Origin: a virus
Virus record (IMG/VR): IMGVR_UViG_3300031963_001016
Location: 1-22,045 of that record
Length of the DNA: 22,045 bases
Strand: one strand, 5' to 3'
Shown here: piece by piece, positions 14,860 through 20,913 of the stretch
How the letters are laid out: every line of letters starts with the position of its first letter
Numbering within the stretch: position 1 is the stretch's first letter
Program-made: the position numbers and the translations under genes
Notes under the pieces: generated by a model
Database searches by the model: none
What the model saw: only the letters and a program-made list of their open reading frames with translations
Told to the model about the DNA's origin: nothing

Positions 14860-15102
14860 TTATACACTTTTCTTTCGTGTTTTTGCTGCCTCTAGATTAG
14901 TTACCCGCCCATCTAGTCGATCTACCTTCTCATCAAGGCGGTCTACCTTACCGTCCATGCGGTCTTGCTTATGCTCTATTCTCTCTAAGACCTTCATGTT
15001 TTGGCCGTGTTGTTCGGTGTTTCGCTTATCAAAGCGATGTAGAAACCACATTACGGGTCCACCTATCAAAGCGACCACAATTGGTATGTACACCGGCTCC
15101 AT
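14860..15102 (-). CDS. Membrane-anchored coiled-coil protein (holin-like accessory)
   Basis: Residues 4-21 (VYIPIVVALIGGPVMWFL) form one transmembrane segment. A basic, polar stretch and a heptad coiled coil at about 38-75 follow (VLERIEHKQDRMDGKVDRLD then EKVDRLDGRVTNLE), ending in KTRKK. DRLD(E/G) repeats make three near-copies. This one-span plus coiled-coil layout is like small actinophage proteins found near lysis genes and sometimes called putative holins or holin regulators. Its ATG overlaps the stop of the two-span protein upstream (TAATG), so the pair is probably made together. Confidence 0.7.
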   Translation of the reverse strand: MEPVYIPIVVALIGGPVMWFLHRFDKRNTEQHGQNMKVLERIEHKQDRMDGKVDRLDEKVDRLDGRVTNLEAAKTRKKSV

Positions 15103-15398
15103 TACTCGCTATCCTCTTTTTTACCAGAAGACATAGCACGCCCAGCAGCCAAGCCAGTAAGGGCGCCGCCAATGCTAAACATGAGAGGCTCAAGTATTTT
15201 AAGAAATGCCGCATCATTTGGACTCTGCTCCGCAGGTTGATACACAAAGATTAATGAATATAGTAAAGCGCATACGCTAAAAAGGAGAACTCCAGCAAGG
15301 GTCATAATCACCACTGCTCTGGTTCTGGCCTCTAAATCTTCTGGCGATAAGCGCTTACGGGGCTGGTACAGTTGTCGTTGATTGGTTTCTTGGGTCAT
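15102..15398 (-). CDS. Two-span membrane protein (holin candidate)
   Basis: The 98-residue product has a polar N-terminal 28 residues, a long hydrophobic helix (VVIMTLAGVLLFSVCALLYSL then IFVY), an acidic/polar loop, and a second weaker hydrophobic region (FLKILEPLMFSIGGALTGLA) followed by GRAMSSGKKEDSE. Holins often have this size, two or three spans and a charged C-terminus, so it is a second holin candidate 6.4 kb from the endolysin pair. An AGGAAC site precedes the ATG by nine bases. The lipoprotein frame overlaps its first 44 bases. Confidence 0.65.
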   Translation of the reverse strand: MTQETNQRQLYQPRKRLSPEDLEARTRAVVIMTLAGVLLFSVCALLYSLIFVYQPAEQSPNDAAFLKILEPLMFSIGGALTGLAAGRAMSSGKKEDSE

Positions 15399-15474
15399 CT
15401 GCAGGGTTCCTATATCTGTCCGAACAGGCTGATAGAGCCAGTAATGTTGCTAATAATAGTACAGCTTTTTTCAT
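15355..15474 (-). CDS. Tiny phage lipoprotein (39 aa)
   Basis: The frame starts at ATG 15474, inside the stop of the preceding gene (ATGA overlap), and ends at TAA 15355-15357. Its first 17 residues (MKKAVLLLATLLALSAC) are a textbook lipoprotein signal: two lysines, a hydrophobic core and the lipobox LSAC with Cys17 as lipidation site. Only 22 residues follow (SDRYRNPADDPRN, a Thr cluster and PAP). Its last 44 bases overlap the next membrane-protein gene in another frame. Short lipoproteins of this form are known from phages as outer-membrane spanins or of unknown role. With a Gram-positive-type host an envelope or superinfection role is as likely. Confidence 0.7.
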   Translation of the reverse strand: MKKAVLLLATLLALSACSDRYRNPADDPRNQSTTTVPAP

Positions 15475-15650
15475 TCCTCAGACTCCGTTTCTTTTGTAAA
15501 AAAGACACCGAGAAAGTGGATAATTAATGATACACCGGATATCCATAAACCTATTGCTTTTGTGGGACCACTTAATGTAATTAACACTAGGGCTGTTCCA
15601 CCCAATGTCCATGACAGCGAAGACGTTTCTTTAAAGAATTTCTTAATCAT
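15471..15650 (-). CDS. 59-aa membrane protein
   Basis: The ATG overlaps the stop of the secreted-protein gene (ATGA) and the stop overlaps the lipoprotein start (ATGA), so the gene is locked between its neighbours by two four-base overlaps. The product (MIKKFFKETSSLSWTLGGTA and onward) carries two hydrophobic segments, about 14-30 and 33-51 (LGGTALVLITLSG and IGLWISGVSLIIHFLGVFF), with a basic N-terminus and an acidic end (TKETESEE). It is small and likely an inner-membrane protein. The family is not recognised; a holin or antiholin role is possible given its neighbours. Confidence 0.75.
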   Translation of the reverse strand: MIKKFFKETSSLSWTLGGTALVLITLSGPTKAIGLWISGVSLIIHFLGVFFTKETESEE

Positions 15651-16852
15651 CTAACTTTCCTTGAGCTAGTAGGGGTTGGCATTGCAAAACTGGCTGCAGC
15701 TGCAGCCACTATCACTCTTCGTGCTCCTACAGACACAGCAGACCCTGTTGGTACATAAGTGTCAAATTGGCCACCAAACACGTCCACTTCAGCTTCAAAC
15801 TCTTCTTTTACGTCGTCTGGGGCGTTAGTCAACGCTTCAGAAAGCACTAATGCTTGTTCGTCAGACAGTTCTTCTGGGACAATTGCGTCAATTAGTTCTA
15901 CTATCTGCTCTTCAGATAGTTCATTAAGTACTTCTTCGCTGAATACAGCGGCAATTGATTCCTCGGTTAGTTCACTTACTTCTATAGATTCTACTAGATC
16001 AGTGAGTTCCTCGTCCGATAGGTCGAGGATCTCTTCCTCAGAAACCTGAGGGCCATTCTCCACAGGCACAATCGTCGTTGTGGTCGTGCTGGTAGACGAA
16101 CTGGTTGACTCCGGTATGGAGGTGCTCGTAGACGTTGAGACGACCGTTGTTGTAGTGGTAGTAGAAGGGGGAAGGGTTGGTGGTATCACAGTGGGGACAG
16201 TCGGCAATGAGGGTACTGTCGTAGTGGGCTCCACAGGAACACTGGGTAGTACCGGGGTAACAGATGTAACAGTCGGGGCCACAGTAACAGTCGTAGTTGT
16301 AGGTTCCGTCGTCGTAGTAGTCGGTGCTTCCGTAGTTGTCGAGGTACTCGTGGTAGTTGGGGGTTCCGTGACAGGTACAGTCGTTGTTGGGGCAGTGGTA
16401 GTACTGGTCGTCGTTGAAGTCGTGGATGTTGTAGTTTCCGGCCATGTCGTTGTTGTTTCTGGGATGTTAGTAGGGGTAGTGTTTAGTTCTACAGTATAGC
16501 TAGTACCATACCATGCGTCGGGGTTTCCACAGCACACACCTGTGCGAAGCCTGTATGAGCCCGGTTGGACGGCGACTTCAAGCCACGAATCCAGCCCAAA
16601 GAAATCGTCGTTCTGGGCGAGTAAGACACCATTTGCGTCGTATAGCCACAACATGGAGTCAATCCCGTACTCCCATGCGTAAGTACGTACCTTAAAATCA
16701 GAAGGTTCGGTGTACGTAAACCACAGATCATTAGCCCCAGTTACGGTGTAAGTGGCTAGTTCTGCTTTAGCAGAGCTGACTGGAAATATTGATAAAACTA
16801 TTAAAGACCATTTTGAGATACTTATGATTCTTCCAAATAGCTTTTTAATCAA
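15647..16852 (-). CDS. Secreted Thr-rich surface protein with PPC-like domain
   Basis: Residues 1-30 form a Sec signal peptide (basic start, hydrophobic WSLIVLSIFPVSS, cleavage after AKA). Residues about 31-125 look like a pre-peptidase C-terminal (PPC) beta-sandwich (DSMLWLYDANGVLLAQNDDF, LEVAVQPGSYRLRTG). A Thr/Pro/Ser linker fills about 126-280, an acidic helical repeat about 282-355 (EEILDLSDEELTDLV, EELSDEQALVLSEAL), then VFGGQFDTYVPTG and a hydrophobic stretch with a basic tail (RRVIVAAAAASFA...RKVR) that may anchor it. Such TTT-linker proteins are typical of actinobacterial surfaces. The TTG start is fixed by the TTGA overlap and AAGGAG. It probably acts at the host envelope, but its job is unknown. 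Confidence 0.8.
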   Translation of the reverse strand: MIKKLFGRIISISKWSLIVLSIFPVSSAKAELATYTVTGANDLWFTYTEPSDFKVRTYAWEYGIDSMLWLYDANGVLLAQNDDFFGLDSWLEVAVQPGSYRLRTGVCCGNPDAWYGTSYTVELNTTPTNIPETTTTWPETTTSTTSTTTSTTTAPTTTVPVTEPPTTTSTSTTTEAPTTTTTEPTTTTVTVAPTVTSVTPVLPSVPVEPTTTVPSLPTVPTVIPPTLPPSTTTTTTVVSTSTSTSIPESTSSSTSTTTTTIVPVENGPQVSEEEILDLSDEELTDLVESIEVSELTEESIAAVFSEEVLNELSEEQIVELIDAIVPEELSDEQALVLSEALTNAPDDVKEEFEAEVDVFGGQFDTYVPTGSAVSVGARRVIVAAAAASFAMPTPTSSRKVR

Positions 16853-16980
16853 TATACTCCTTCACAGCATGCGTCACGTCTACCACAGTCTTTGCACTTA
16901 TAGTGTGCGTGTTCTGGAACCAGCTGACCACCACAGTAAACACACTGTGTAGAGGTATCACACTGCTTTTCGTCGCTCAT
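16849..16980 (-). CDS. 43-aa zinc-ribbon protein
   Basis: A frame starting at ATG 16980 (ATGA overlap with the preceding stop) ends at TGA 16849-16851. It has CVYCGG at 13-18 and CKDCG at 29-33, a CxxC-x12-CxxC zinc ribbon, followed by RRDACCEG. Similar mini-ribbons ending in RDxCCxG occur in many environmental phages, usually without known function; nucleic-acid or protein binding is plausible. The stop overlaps the TTG start of the secreted-protein gene as TTGA. The two tight overlaps and the clean metal-binding pattern make this a real gene despite its length. Confidence 0.82.
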   Translation of the reverse strand: MSDEKQCDTSTQCVYCGGQLVPEHAHYKCKDCGRRDACCEGVY

Positions 16981-17141
16981 GAGTACTTAGAAACTATCAA
17001 AGTAACTTCATAAGCTTGTGCGCCAACTTGCTTCACGTTAGTTACTGACACTCTACCCCAACCCTCTGCCGTAGCACGGCGCATAGCAATGCTACGCGCA
17101 TCGTGCATCATTGGAGTGCTGATAGTGTAAGTAACAACCAT
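16977..17141 (-). CDS. 54-aa phage protein of unknown function, possibly leaderless
   Basis: The frame begins at ATG 17141, 17 bases after the tRNA 3' end, and ends in an ATGA overlap with the zinc-ribbon gene. The product (MVVTYTISTPMMHDARSIAM and onward) has a helix with Met/Arg/Ala and two beta strands (GRVSVTNVKQVG, YEVTLIVSKY), which looks like a small alpha/beta fold. No Shine-Dalgarno site is visible. Instead TATAAT lies seven bases upstream of the A of ATG, the spacing of a leaderless transcript, a common form in actinobacteria. Function unknown. Confidence 0.7.
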   Translation of the reverse strand: MVVTYTISTPMMHDARSIAMRRATAEGWGRVSVTNVKQVGAQAYEVTLIVSKYS

Positions 17142-17148
17142 GTTATCA

Positions 17149-17154
17149 ATTATA
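17149..17154 (-). promoter_or_regulatory. Candidate -10 box (TATAAT) for a leaderless transcript
   Basis: A perfect TATAAT on the minus strand lies between the tRNA end and ATG 17141, seven bases from the start codon. That would place initiation at or next to the ATG. No convincing -35 is seen; the best match (TTCAAC, 18-base spacer) is in the tRNA T-arm. Genes 16977-16849 and onward would be its output in addition to read-through. Confidence 0.45.
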
Positions 17155-17158
17155 ACAG

Positions 17159-17232
17159 TGCCGGGTACGGGAGTTGAACCCGTCTACCGGTGTTTATAAG
17201 ACACCTTGCGTCAACCGGACGCATCACCCGGC
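17159..17232 (-). tRNA. tRNA-Ile(UAU)
   Basis: A full cloverleaf is visible on the minus strand: acceptor GCCGGGT/ACCCGGC with discriminator A, D-arm TGCG/CGCA with a GG-containing loop, anticodon arm GGTGT/ACACC with loop CTTATAA, variable GGTAG, and T-arm ACGGG/CCCGT with loop TTCAACT. It totals 74 bases and CCA is not encoded. The anticodon UAU reads AUA. If the host is G+C-rich, AUA is rare there and this tRNA would support phage codon use. Its first base is the last base of the glycosyltransferase stop codon, so it is probably processed from the same transcript. Confidence 0.93.
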
Positions 17233-17987
17233 TAGCGGGGGCGCAACCATGTTTGCGGGCAGCGCCGTGTCTTTATATACTCAGGGTACGTATTGTCAAT
17301 GTCAACAGGTATGAGTTTTTCACCAAGAACATGATACCCATCAGTATACAGCTTCCCACCCATTTGTCGAATATATTCTTGAATATGTGTTTCAGTGTGG
17401 GAAAAAGAAGCTGCTTTTAATTTTATAAACTCTTCGCCACCCAGCCAAGTAAAGTGCCAACCGTTGGCTACCGACCTAGTAGTCGTGCGCATTCGCCTCC
17501 ACGCGCTTATACTCAAGTTATTTAAAGTCTTTTTGTGACTAACTACAATTCCAGTAATTGTTTCTGGGTGTTCCCAATCAACAGCCATAGAATAGAACGC
17601 ATGATCAAGCACGATTATTTCCCCATAACGCAGGGTGTTAGGTAAGTTTGTAATAAACTCTCTAGTCGGTATTTCGTCTACGTCACCGTGTAGGATAATT
17701 GTGTCGTCACTAAGTTCTTGTAAATACGTTTTTAAAGAATCCCTAGCGGCGTACTCCCTTTCCCATGGATTGTCGGTTATTGGGAGTTCTGCTTCAATAT
17801 AGACAATTTTATCGGACCACTCTTTAAACCGATCTAAGTTATTTTTGTATATTAGGGGTTTTGAAGATCCTTGAAAAGTTACTGAAGATTCAATAAGATA
17901 AAACTTGTCAACTACATCGTAGAGCTCAATTAGGCGGCACTCAAGCATGTCAAGTTCCCAGCCAAATAAAAAGCTATCAACAATCAT
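17232..17987 (-). CDS. Glycosyltransferase family 17-like protein
   Basis: The 251-residue protein follows the GT17 (beta-1,4-mannosyl-glycoprotein N-acetylglucosaminyltransferase) pattern. It starts with VDSFLFGWELDMLECRLIEL, then VDKFYLIESSVTFQGSSKPL, and carries the nucleotide-sugar motif HGDVDEIP at 100-107 and GWHFTWLGG near 197-205. It should transfer a sugar from a nucleotide donor, but donor and acceptor are not readable. No membrane span or signal is present, so it acts in the cytoplasm. The ATG overlaps the methyltransferase stop (ATGA), and the stop codon runs into the tRNA. A role in decorating virion or host-surface glycans is inferred. Confidence 0.85.
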   Translation of the reverse strand: MIVDSFLFGWELDMLECRLIELYDVVDKFYLIESSVTFQGSSKPLIYKNNLDRFKEWSDKIVYIEAELPITDNPWEREYAARDSLKTYLQELSDDTIILHGDVDEIPTREFITNLPNTLRYGEIIVLDHAFYSMAVDWEHPETITGIVVSHKKTLNNLSISAWRRMRTTTRSVANGWHFTWLGGEEFIKLKAASFSHTETHIQEYIRQMGGKLYTDGYHVLGEKLIPVDIDNTYPEYIKTRRCPQTWLRPR

Positions 17988-18535
17988 ACATACCGTTTGT
18001 CTATAACAAATATTAGTTCGTCGTTTATGCTATTGCGTCCTGGAACCCATCGGCGGTCAATACCATAGCTGTATGGTTTTAACGAATCAGGGGTTGCCTC
18101 AGTAAGCGCTGGTATCCATTCAGGGTGGGGTATATCCTCTACTACTAGTATTCCATTTGGTGATAACAACGAACTATATTTATTAACAAAATACTGTTGA
18201 GATTCAAGGGTGTGAGGGCCGTCATCTATCATAAAATCAAACTTAATATGTGACACTTTGCCTAGAGCCTCCTCAGAGTACGCGTCTAGGTATACAGGAG
18301 AGATGCGGTCTTCTCCTTTAAATCCGTTGCAGTTGTCGTGAACGTCCATGCAGTGAATCGTTGCGTTTGGAAAGTAGGATTTCCACATGCGTATTGAGCC
18401 GCCCCAATAAATACCAATTTCAAGAACATTCTTTGCGGTGTTTCGTATTGGTTCTAATAGGGCTTCATACACGTGTATATACTGGTGAGCCGACAGTTTG
18501 TCGGTATCTTTAGCAAAATCACATAGTCTTGTCAT
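17984..18535 (-). CDS. Class I SAM-dependent methyltransferase (CmcI/sugar O-methyltransferase type)
   Basis: The 183-residue protein has SAM motif I as VLEIGIYWGGS at 37-47, the ribose-binding acidic residue D64 after a beta strand (TIHCMDVH), a DDGPHT motif at 104-109 and VVEDI at 131-135. The ExG-x-GGS and DDG-x-H pattern is that of metal-dependent cephalosporin-hydroxylase/macrocin-type O-methyltransferases that act on sugars. It is shorter than many members but all core motifs are present. AGAAAGG lies before the ATG. Coupled to a glycosyltransferase, it probably methylates a sugar in the same modification, which can block host defences or receptor competition (inference). Confidence 0.85.
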   Translation of the reverse strand: MTRLCDFAKDTDKLSAHQYIHVYEALLEPIRNTAKNVLEIGIYWGGSIRMWKSYFPNATIHCMDVHDNCNGFKGEDRISPVYLDAYSEEALGKVSHIKFDFMIDDGPHTLESQQYFVNKYSSLLSPNGILVVEDIPHPEWIPALTEATPDSLKPYSYGIDRRWVPGRNSINDELIFVIDKRYV

Positions 18536-18560
18536 TGTAAACCTTTCTAACGTCAGCTCA

Positions 18561-18568
18561 ATTATAGT
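18561..18568. promoter_or_regulatory. Overlapping divergent -10 boxes between methyltransferase and plus-strand glycosyltransferase
   Basis: In the 48-base divergent gap, minus strand TATAAT (18561-18566) faces the methyltransferase and plus strand TATAGT (18563-18568) faces the glycosyltransferase. The minus box leaves room for a leader of about 20 bases containing AGAAAGG. The plus box would place initiation near the AAAGGGG site, so it is weaker. No good -35 is seen on either side. Confidence 0.4.
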
Positions 18569-18583
18569 ACTAAAGGGGTCAAT

Positions 18584-19243
18584 ATGGGAACATTAATTGC
18601 AATTCCAACTAGATCAAATTGGCAAATGTTATCTCCGTTGTTATCTTTTTTAAAAAACTATGATGTTGTCATATACGACAACGGTCACACTTCTGAAGAA
18701 GGCGTATCTGCCATAAACAACCATCAGGGAGAAATAGTCAACGCCCACGGTTGGAAATTCTACAGAATGTGGAACGACGCCTGGAAAAAGGCCCACGAAA
18801 ATGGTTATGAGTCTGTAACTCTATTAAATGATGACATAGAACTTCACGAAAACTCAATAGAGGTGGCCCAACGTGTTTTGATGGATGATCCAACTGTGGG
18901 TATTGTTGGTCTTAATTACAATAGGAGTTTGTCTGACGGATCAGACTTTACCGCTGGGTTTAAACAATGTGATGGATCATATAGAAAATATGGAATTTGG
19001 GGTTGTGCATTTTTAGTAAAAAGTAACCTATGGGGGGTAGTTCCGCCAATAGATGAAGGTTATAACCTATGGTACGGAGATGATGAGCTGTTTGAAAACA
19101 CAATTCGCCATGGTTACAGAATCGGTATAGCTTTAGGAGCTCCAGTTCTTCACTACGCGTCAACTACCGCTTCGGCTCATCCAGAACTGTTAGCTATGAC
19201 CGGAGATGACGCAGAACTGTTCTACAGTAAATTTAATAATTAA
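18584..19243 (+). CDS. GT-A type glycosyltransferase, the only plus-strand gene
   Basis: The 219-residue protein starts with a Rossmann-like strand (GTLIAIPTRSNWQML), then VVIYDNGHT, NDAWKKA and the donor/metal motif LLNDDIEL at 80-87 (NDD in the DxD place). GIWGCAFLVKSNLW and YGDDELFENTIRHGY follow near 138-177, the usual acceptor-side motif of GT2-like enzymes. It is short but complete for the catalytic domain and has no membrane span. AAGGGG lies before the ATG. It is read opposite to every other gene here and its end overlaps the convergent glycosyltransferase by four bases. Inference: transfers a sugar in the same modification pathway. Confidence 0.83.
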   Translation: MGTLIAIPTRSNWQMLSPLLSFLKNYDVVIYDNGHTSEEGVSAINNHQGEIVNAHGWKFYRMWNDAWKKAHENGYESVTLLNDDIELHENSIEVAQRVLMDDPTVGIVGLNYNRSLSDGSDFTAGFKQCDGSYRKYGIWGCAFLVKSNLWGVVPPIDEGYNLWYGDDELFENTIRHGYRIGIALGAPVLHYASTTASAHPELLAMTGDDAELFYSKFNN

Positions 19244-19926
19244 ATTACTACAGTTCTGTTGTACCCTCGGTTTTCTAAAGGAGAAATACACTCTGGGTAG
19301 TGCCTACCAATGCAGTCTTTTCTTACGTACGTTGGGACTCCTAAGAATTCCTTAGCGTCCATAGCGTAGCATGGGTCGTCGCTCAAAGACCAATCCCATC
19401 TCCAGCGAATTCTTGAGTAAACCCTTTTTGAAGCAAGTAAATAACCAGCTGTATTCCAATGTTCTTGTACTGGAAATGGGTATTTGTCAACAACAGGCCC
19501 TGATAGGCAGTATGTGCCCACTTCACCACCTACTAAATCGTGGTTCATTTCAAGAAGTTTGGGGAAAGTCTGCTGATCAGGAGTTGTGTCAGAGTCTAGG
19601 AACAAAATATGACTGGCGTGCCTTGCTAATGCAAAATCTTGCACAATATTCCTTCCAGCGCATATATGCGGGATTCTATTGCCACTAGTAACCTCAGTCC
19701 TGGTGTCATCGTAAGAATATGAGAAATATTGACCGTTTATTAGGTTTAAAGAGTCAATTAATGGCTTAAATGGCTCTAATCCGCGCTTATCTACCTCAAT
19801 AGCAGCAAAATAGCAAACCTCTTCGTTGTGGCTGGCTTTAAGCAATTCAAGGTTAGTAAGCCAACTTGCCCAAAGTGGCTGTTGGTCCATTGCAAAAGCA
19901 GTTAAAGTGGTACCCACTACGATCAT
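19240..19926 (-). CDS. GT-A type glycosyltransferase
   Basis: The product is 228 residues. The N-terminus is VVGTTLTAFAMDQQPLWASW. ICAGRNIVQDFAL at 89-100 and ILFLDSDTTPD at 107-117 give the DxD metal site (D111, D113). EVGTYCLSGP and a C-terminal part with YLLASKRVYSRIRWRWDWSL and a DDP segment resemble GT2-like or phage GT-A proteins that check for a processive or galactosyl acceptor. AGGAGG precedes the ATG by six bases. It converges with the plus-strand enzyme at 19240-19243. Donor and acceptor are unknown. No transmembrane helix is visible, so it works in the host cytoplasm. Confidence 0.82.
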   Translation of the reverse strand: MIVVGTTLTAFAMDQQPLWASWLTNLELLKASHNEEVCYFAAIEVDKRGLEPFKPLIDSLNLINGQYFSYSYDDTRTEVTSGNRIPHICAGRNIVQDFALARHASHILFLDSDTTPDQQTFPKLLEMNHDLVGGEVGTYCLSGPVVDKYPFPVQEHWNTAGYLLASKRVYSRIRWRWDWSLSDDPCYAMDAKEFLGVPTYVRKDCIGRHYPECISPLENRGYNRTVVI

Positions 19927-19991
19927 TATGCCTCCTAGTTTAACTATTTATGATTTTTAAGCAATTTTTAGCCTAAAACACCTAATTTACA

Positions 19992-20483
19992 CTATTTTTC
20001 CTCGTTTGCTGACTGTTCAAGGGCTTTTATACCCTCTTGAACGTCATCATACTGCCTAACTGCTGTCTTTGTTATGTCACCAGTGGGTCCAGCTAGTCGA
20101 CTTACCATACCGCGCTCGACCATTTCGGCTCTTTTACGAGATGAAACACCCCAAAATGGTGATTTAACAGGCCCTTTAGGCCCAATTATGTTAACTTGCC
20201 AGTCAGATGAGCCCTCATAAAGTGGTGTTATGTGAGTTTTTACGGATGGTTGATCTAGTGAGTCTTCACCAATAGCGTATTCTCGGTGTGTTCTTTGCCC
20301 ATCATCCGATGTTAAGTCTCTAACCATCGTAAAATGCATGTCCTGAGCGTAGAATTGTCGTGGGTTTAGAGGAGAAACCTTCTTACGCCCACTCATGCTC
20401 GGGTGGTTACGCCTGCGCACTTCCTGAGGAGTAGACTCATCTGGCTCGTCGTCACCTTCGTCGTCGTCAAATGTTGTGTTCAT
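19992..20483 (-). CDS. 163-aa phage protein of unknown function
   Basis: The N-terminus is acidic and disordered (TFDDDEGDDEPDESTPQEVR), followed by a basic stretch (RRRNHPSMSGRKKVSPLNPR). A folded-looking middle with QDMHFTMVRDLTSD, HITPLYEG and WQVNIIGPKGPVK comes next, then a helical basic end. No motif is recognised. AAGGA lies before the ATG. The acidic/basic disordered arm is typical of phage scaffolding, packaging or DNA-binding accessory proteins, but this is too general to assign. It follows two other unknown genes in what looks like one transcript. Confidence 0.7.
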   Translation of the reverse strand: MNTTFDDDEGDDEPDESTPQEVRRRNHPSMSGRKKVSPLNPRQFYAQDMHFTMVRDLTSDDGQRTHREYAIGEDSLDQPSVKTHITPLYEGSSDWQVNIIGPKGPVKSPFWGVSSRKRAEMVERGMVSRLAGPTGDITKTAVRQYDDVQEGIKALEQSANEEK

Positions 20484-20504
20484 AGCTCATCCTTAATACA
20501 ATAA

Positions 20505-20861
20505 TTAGCAATTTCCGCCGTTACACGCGCAGTTGTTGCTTCCGTGAGAAAAGCTCCCGTATCTGGTGTTAGTAGAACATGCTTTCCAGTCAGGTTTGTT
20601 AATAACGTTACCTTCATCGTCCATGCGGTCCACATCAGGGTTGGTCCTGTAGAACCACTCAGCATTCAGTTTGGCGTCATTTGCAGGCTTAGACAATGCT
20701 TCATAGCGTTTATTATGCTCAGCTATCTCTTTACGCTTCTTACCAATTAGATTGTGTTCAGTAATATCATTAATTCGACTAGGGTTATAACCTTTATACG
20801 GGTCGTCACGGTACCCAGCCTTCAATACTTCTTCATCAGACAGTTTTTTCATTTTAGCCAT
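20505..20861 (-). CDS. 118-aa phage protein of unknown function
   Basis: The start was set at ATG 20861 (MAKMKKLSDEEVLKAGYRDD) with GAGG five bases upstream, in preference to an upstream TTG at 20876. The product is polar, helical and rich in Lys/Asn/Asp, and ends in a Cys/Asn/Gly-rich tail (NNCACNGGNC) with three Cys that might bind a metal or form disulphides. An alternative frame covers its 3' end (down to 20480) and ends in an ATGA overlap with the next gene. I treat that as chance because no slippery site is evident. Function unknown. Confidence 0.68.
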   Translation of the reverse strand: MAKMKKLSDEEVLKAGYRDDPYKGYNPSRINDITEHNLIGKKRKEIAEHNKRYEALSKPANDAKLNAEWFYRTNPDVDRMDDEGNVINKPDWKACSTNTRYGSFSHGSNNCACNGGNC

Positions 20862-20913
20862 AATCGCCTCAGTCAAACCCGCAAATTTTTACTACCCCAA
20901 CTATACTTCAATC

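Noticed and set aside
16080-16499. 139-codon plus-strand frame, and a 135-codon minus-strand frame at 16038-16445
   Set aside because: Both are shadows of the Thr/Pro linker of the secreted protein; their products are low-complexity valine/glycine or Tyr/Asp/Cys repeats created by the ACT/ACC runs.
20480-20665. 61-codon minus-strand frame ending in an ATGA overlap with the 163-aa gene
   Set aside because: It overlaps the 118-aa gene in another frame, has no ribosome-binding site and no slippery sequence for frameshifting. The overlap is probably chance.
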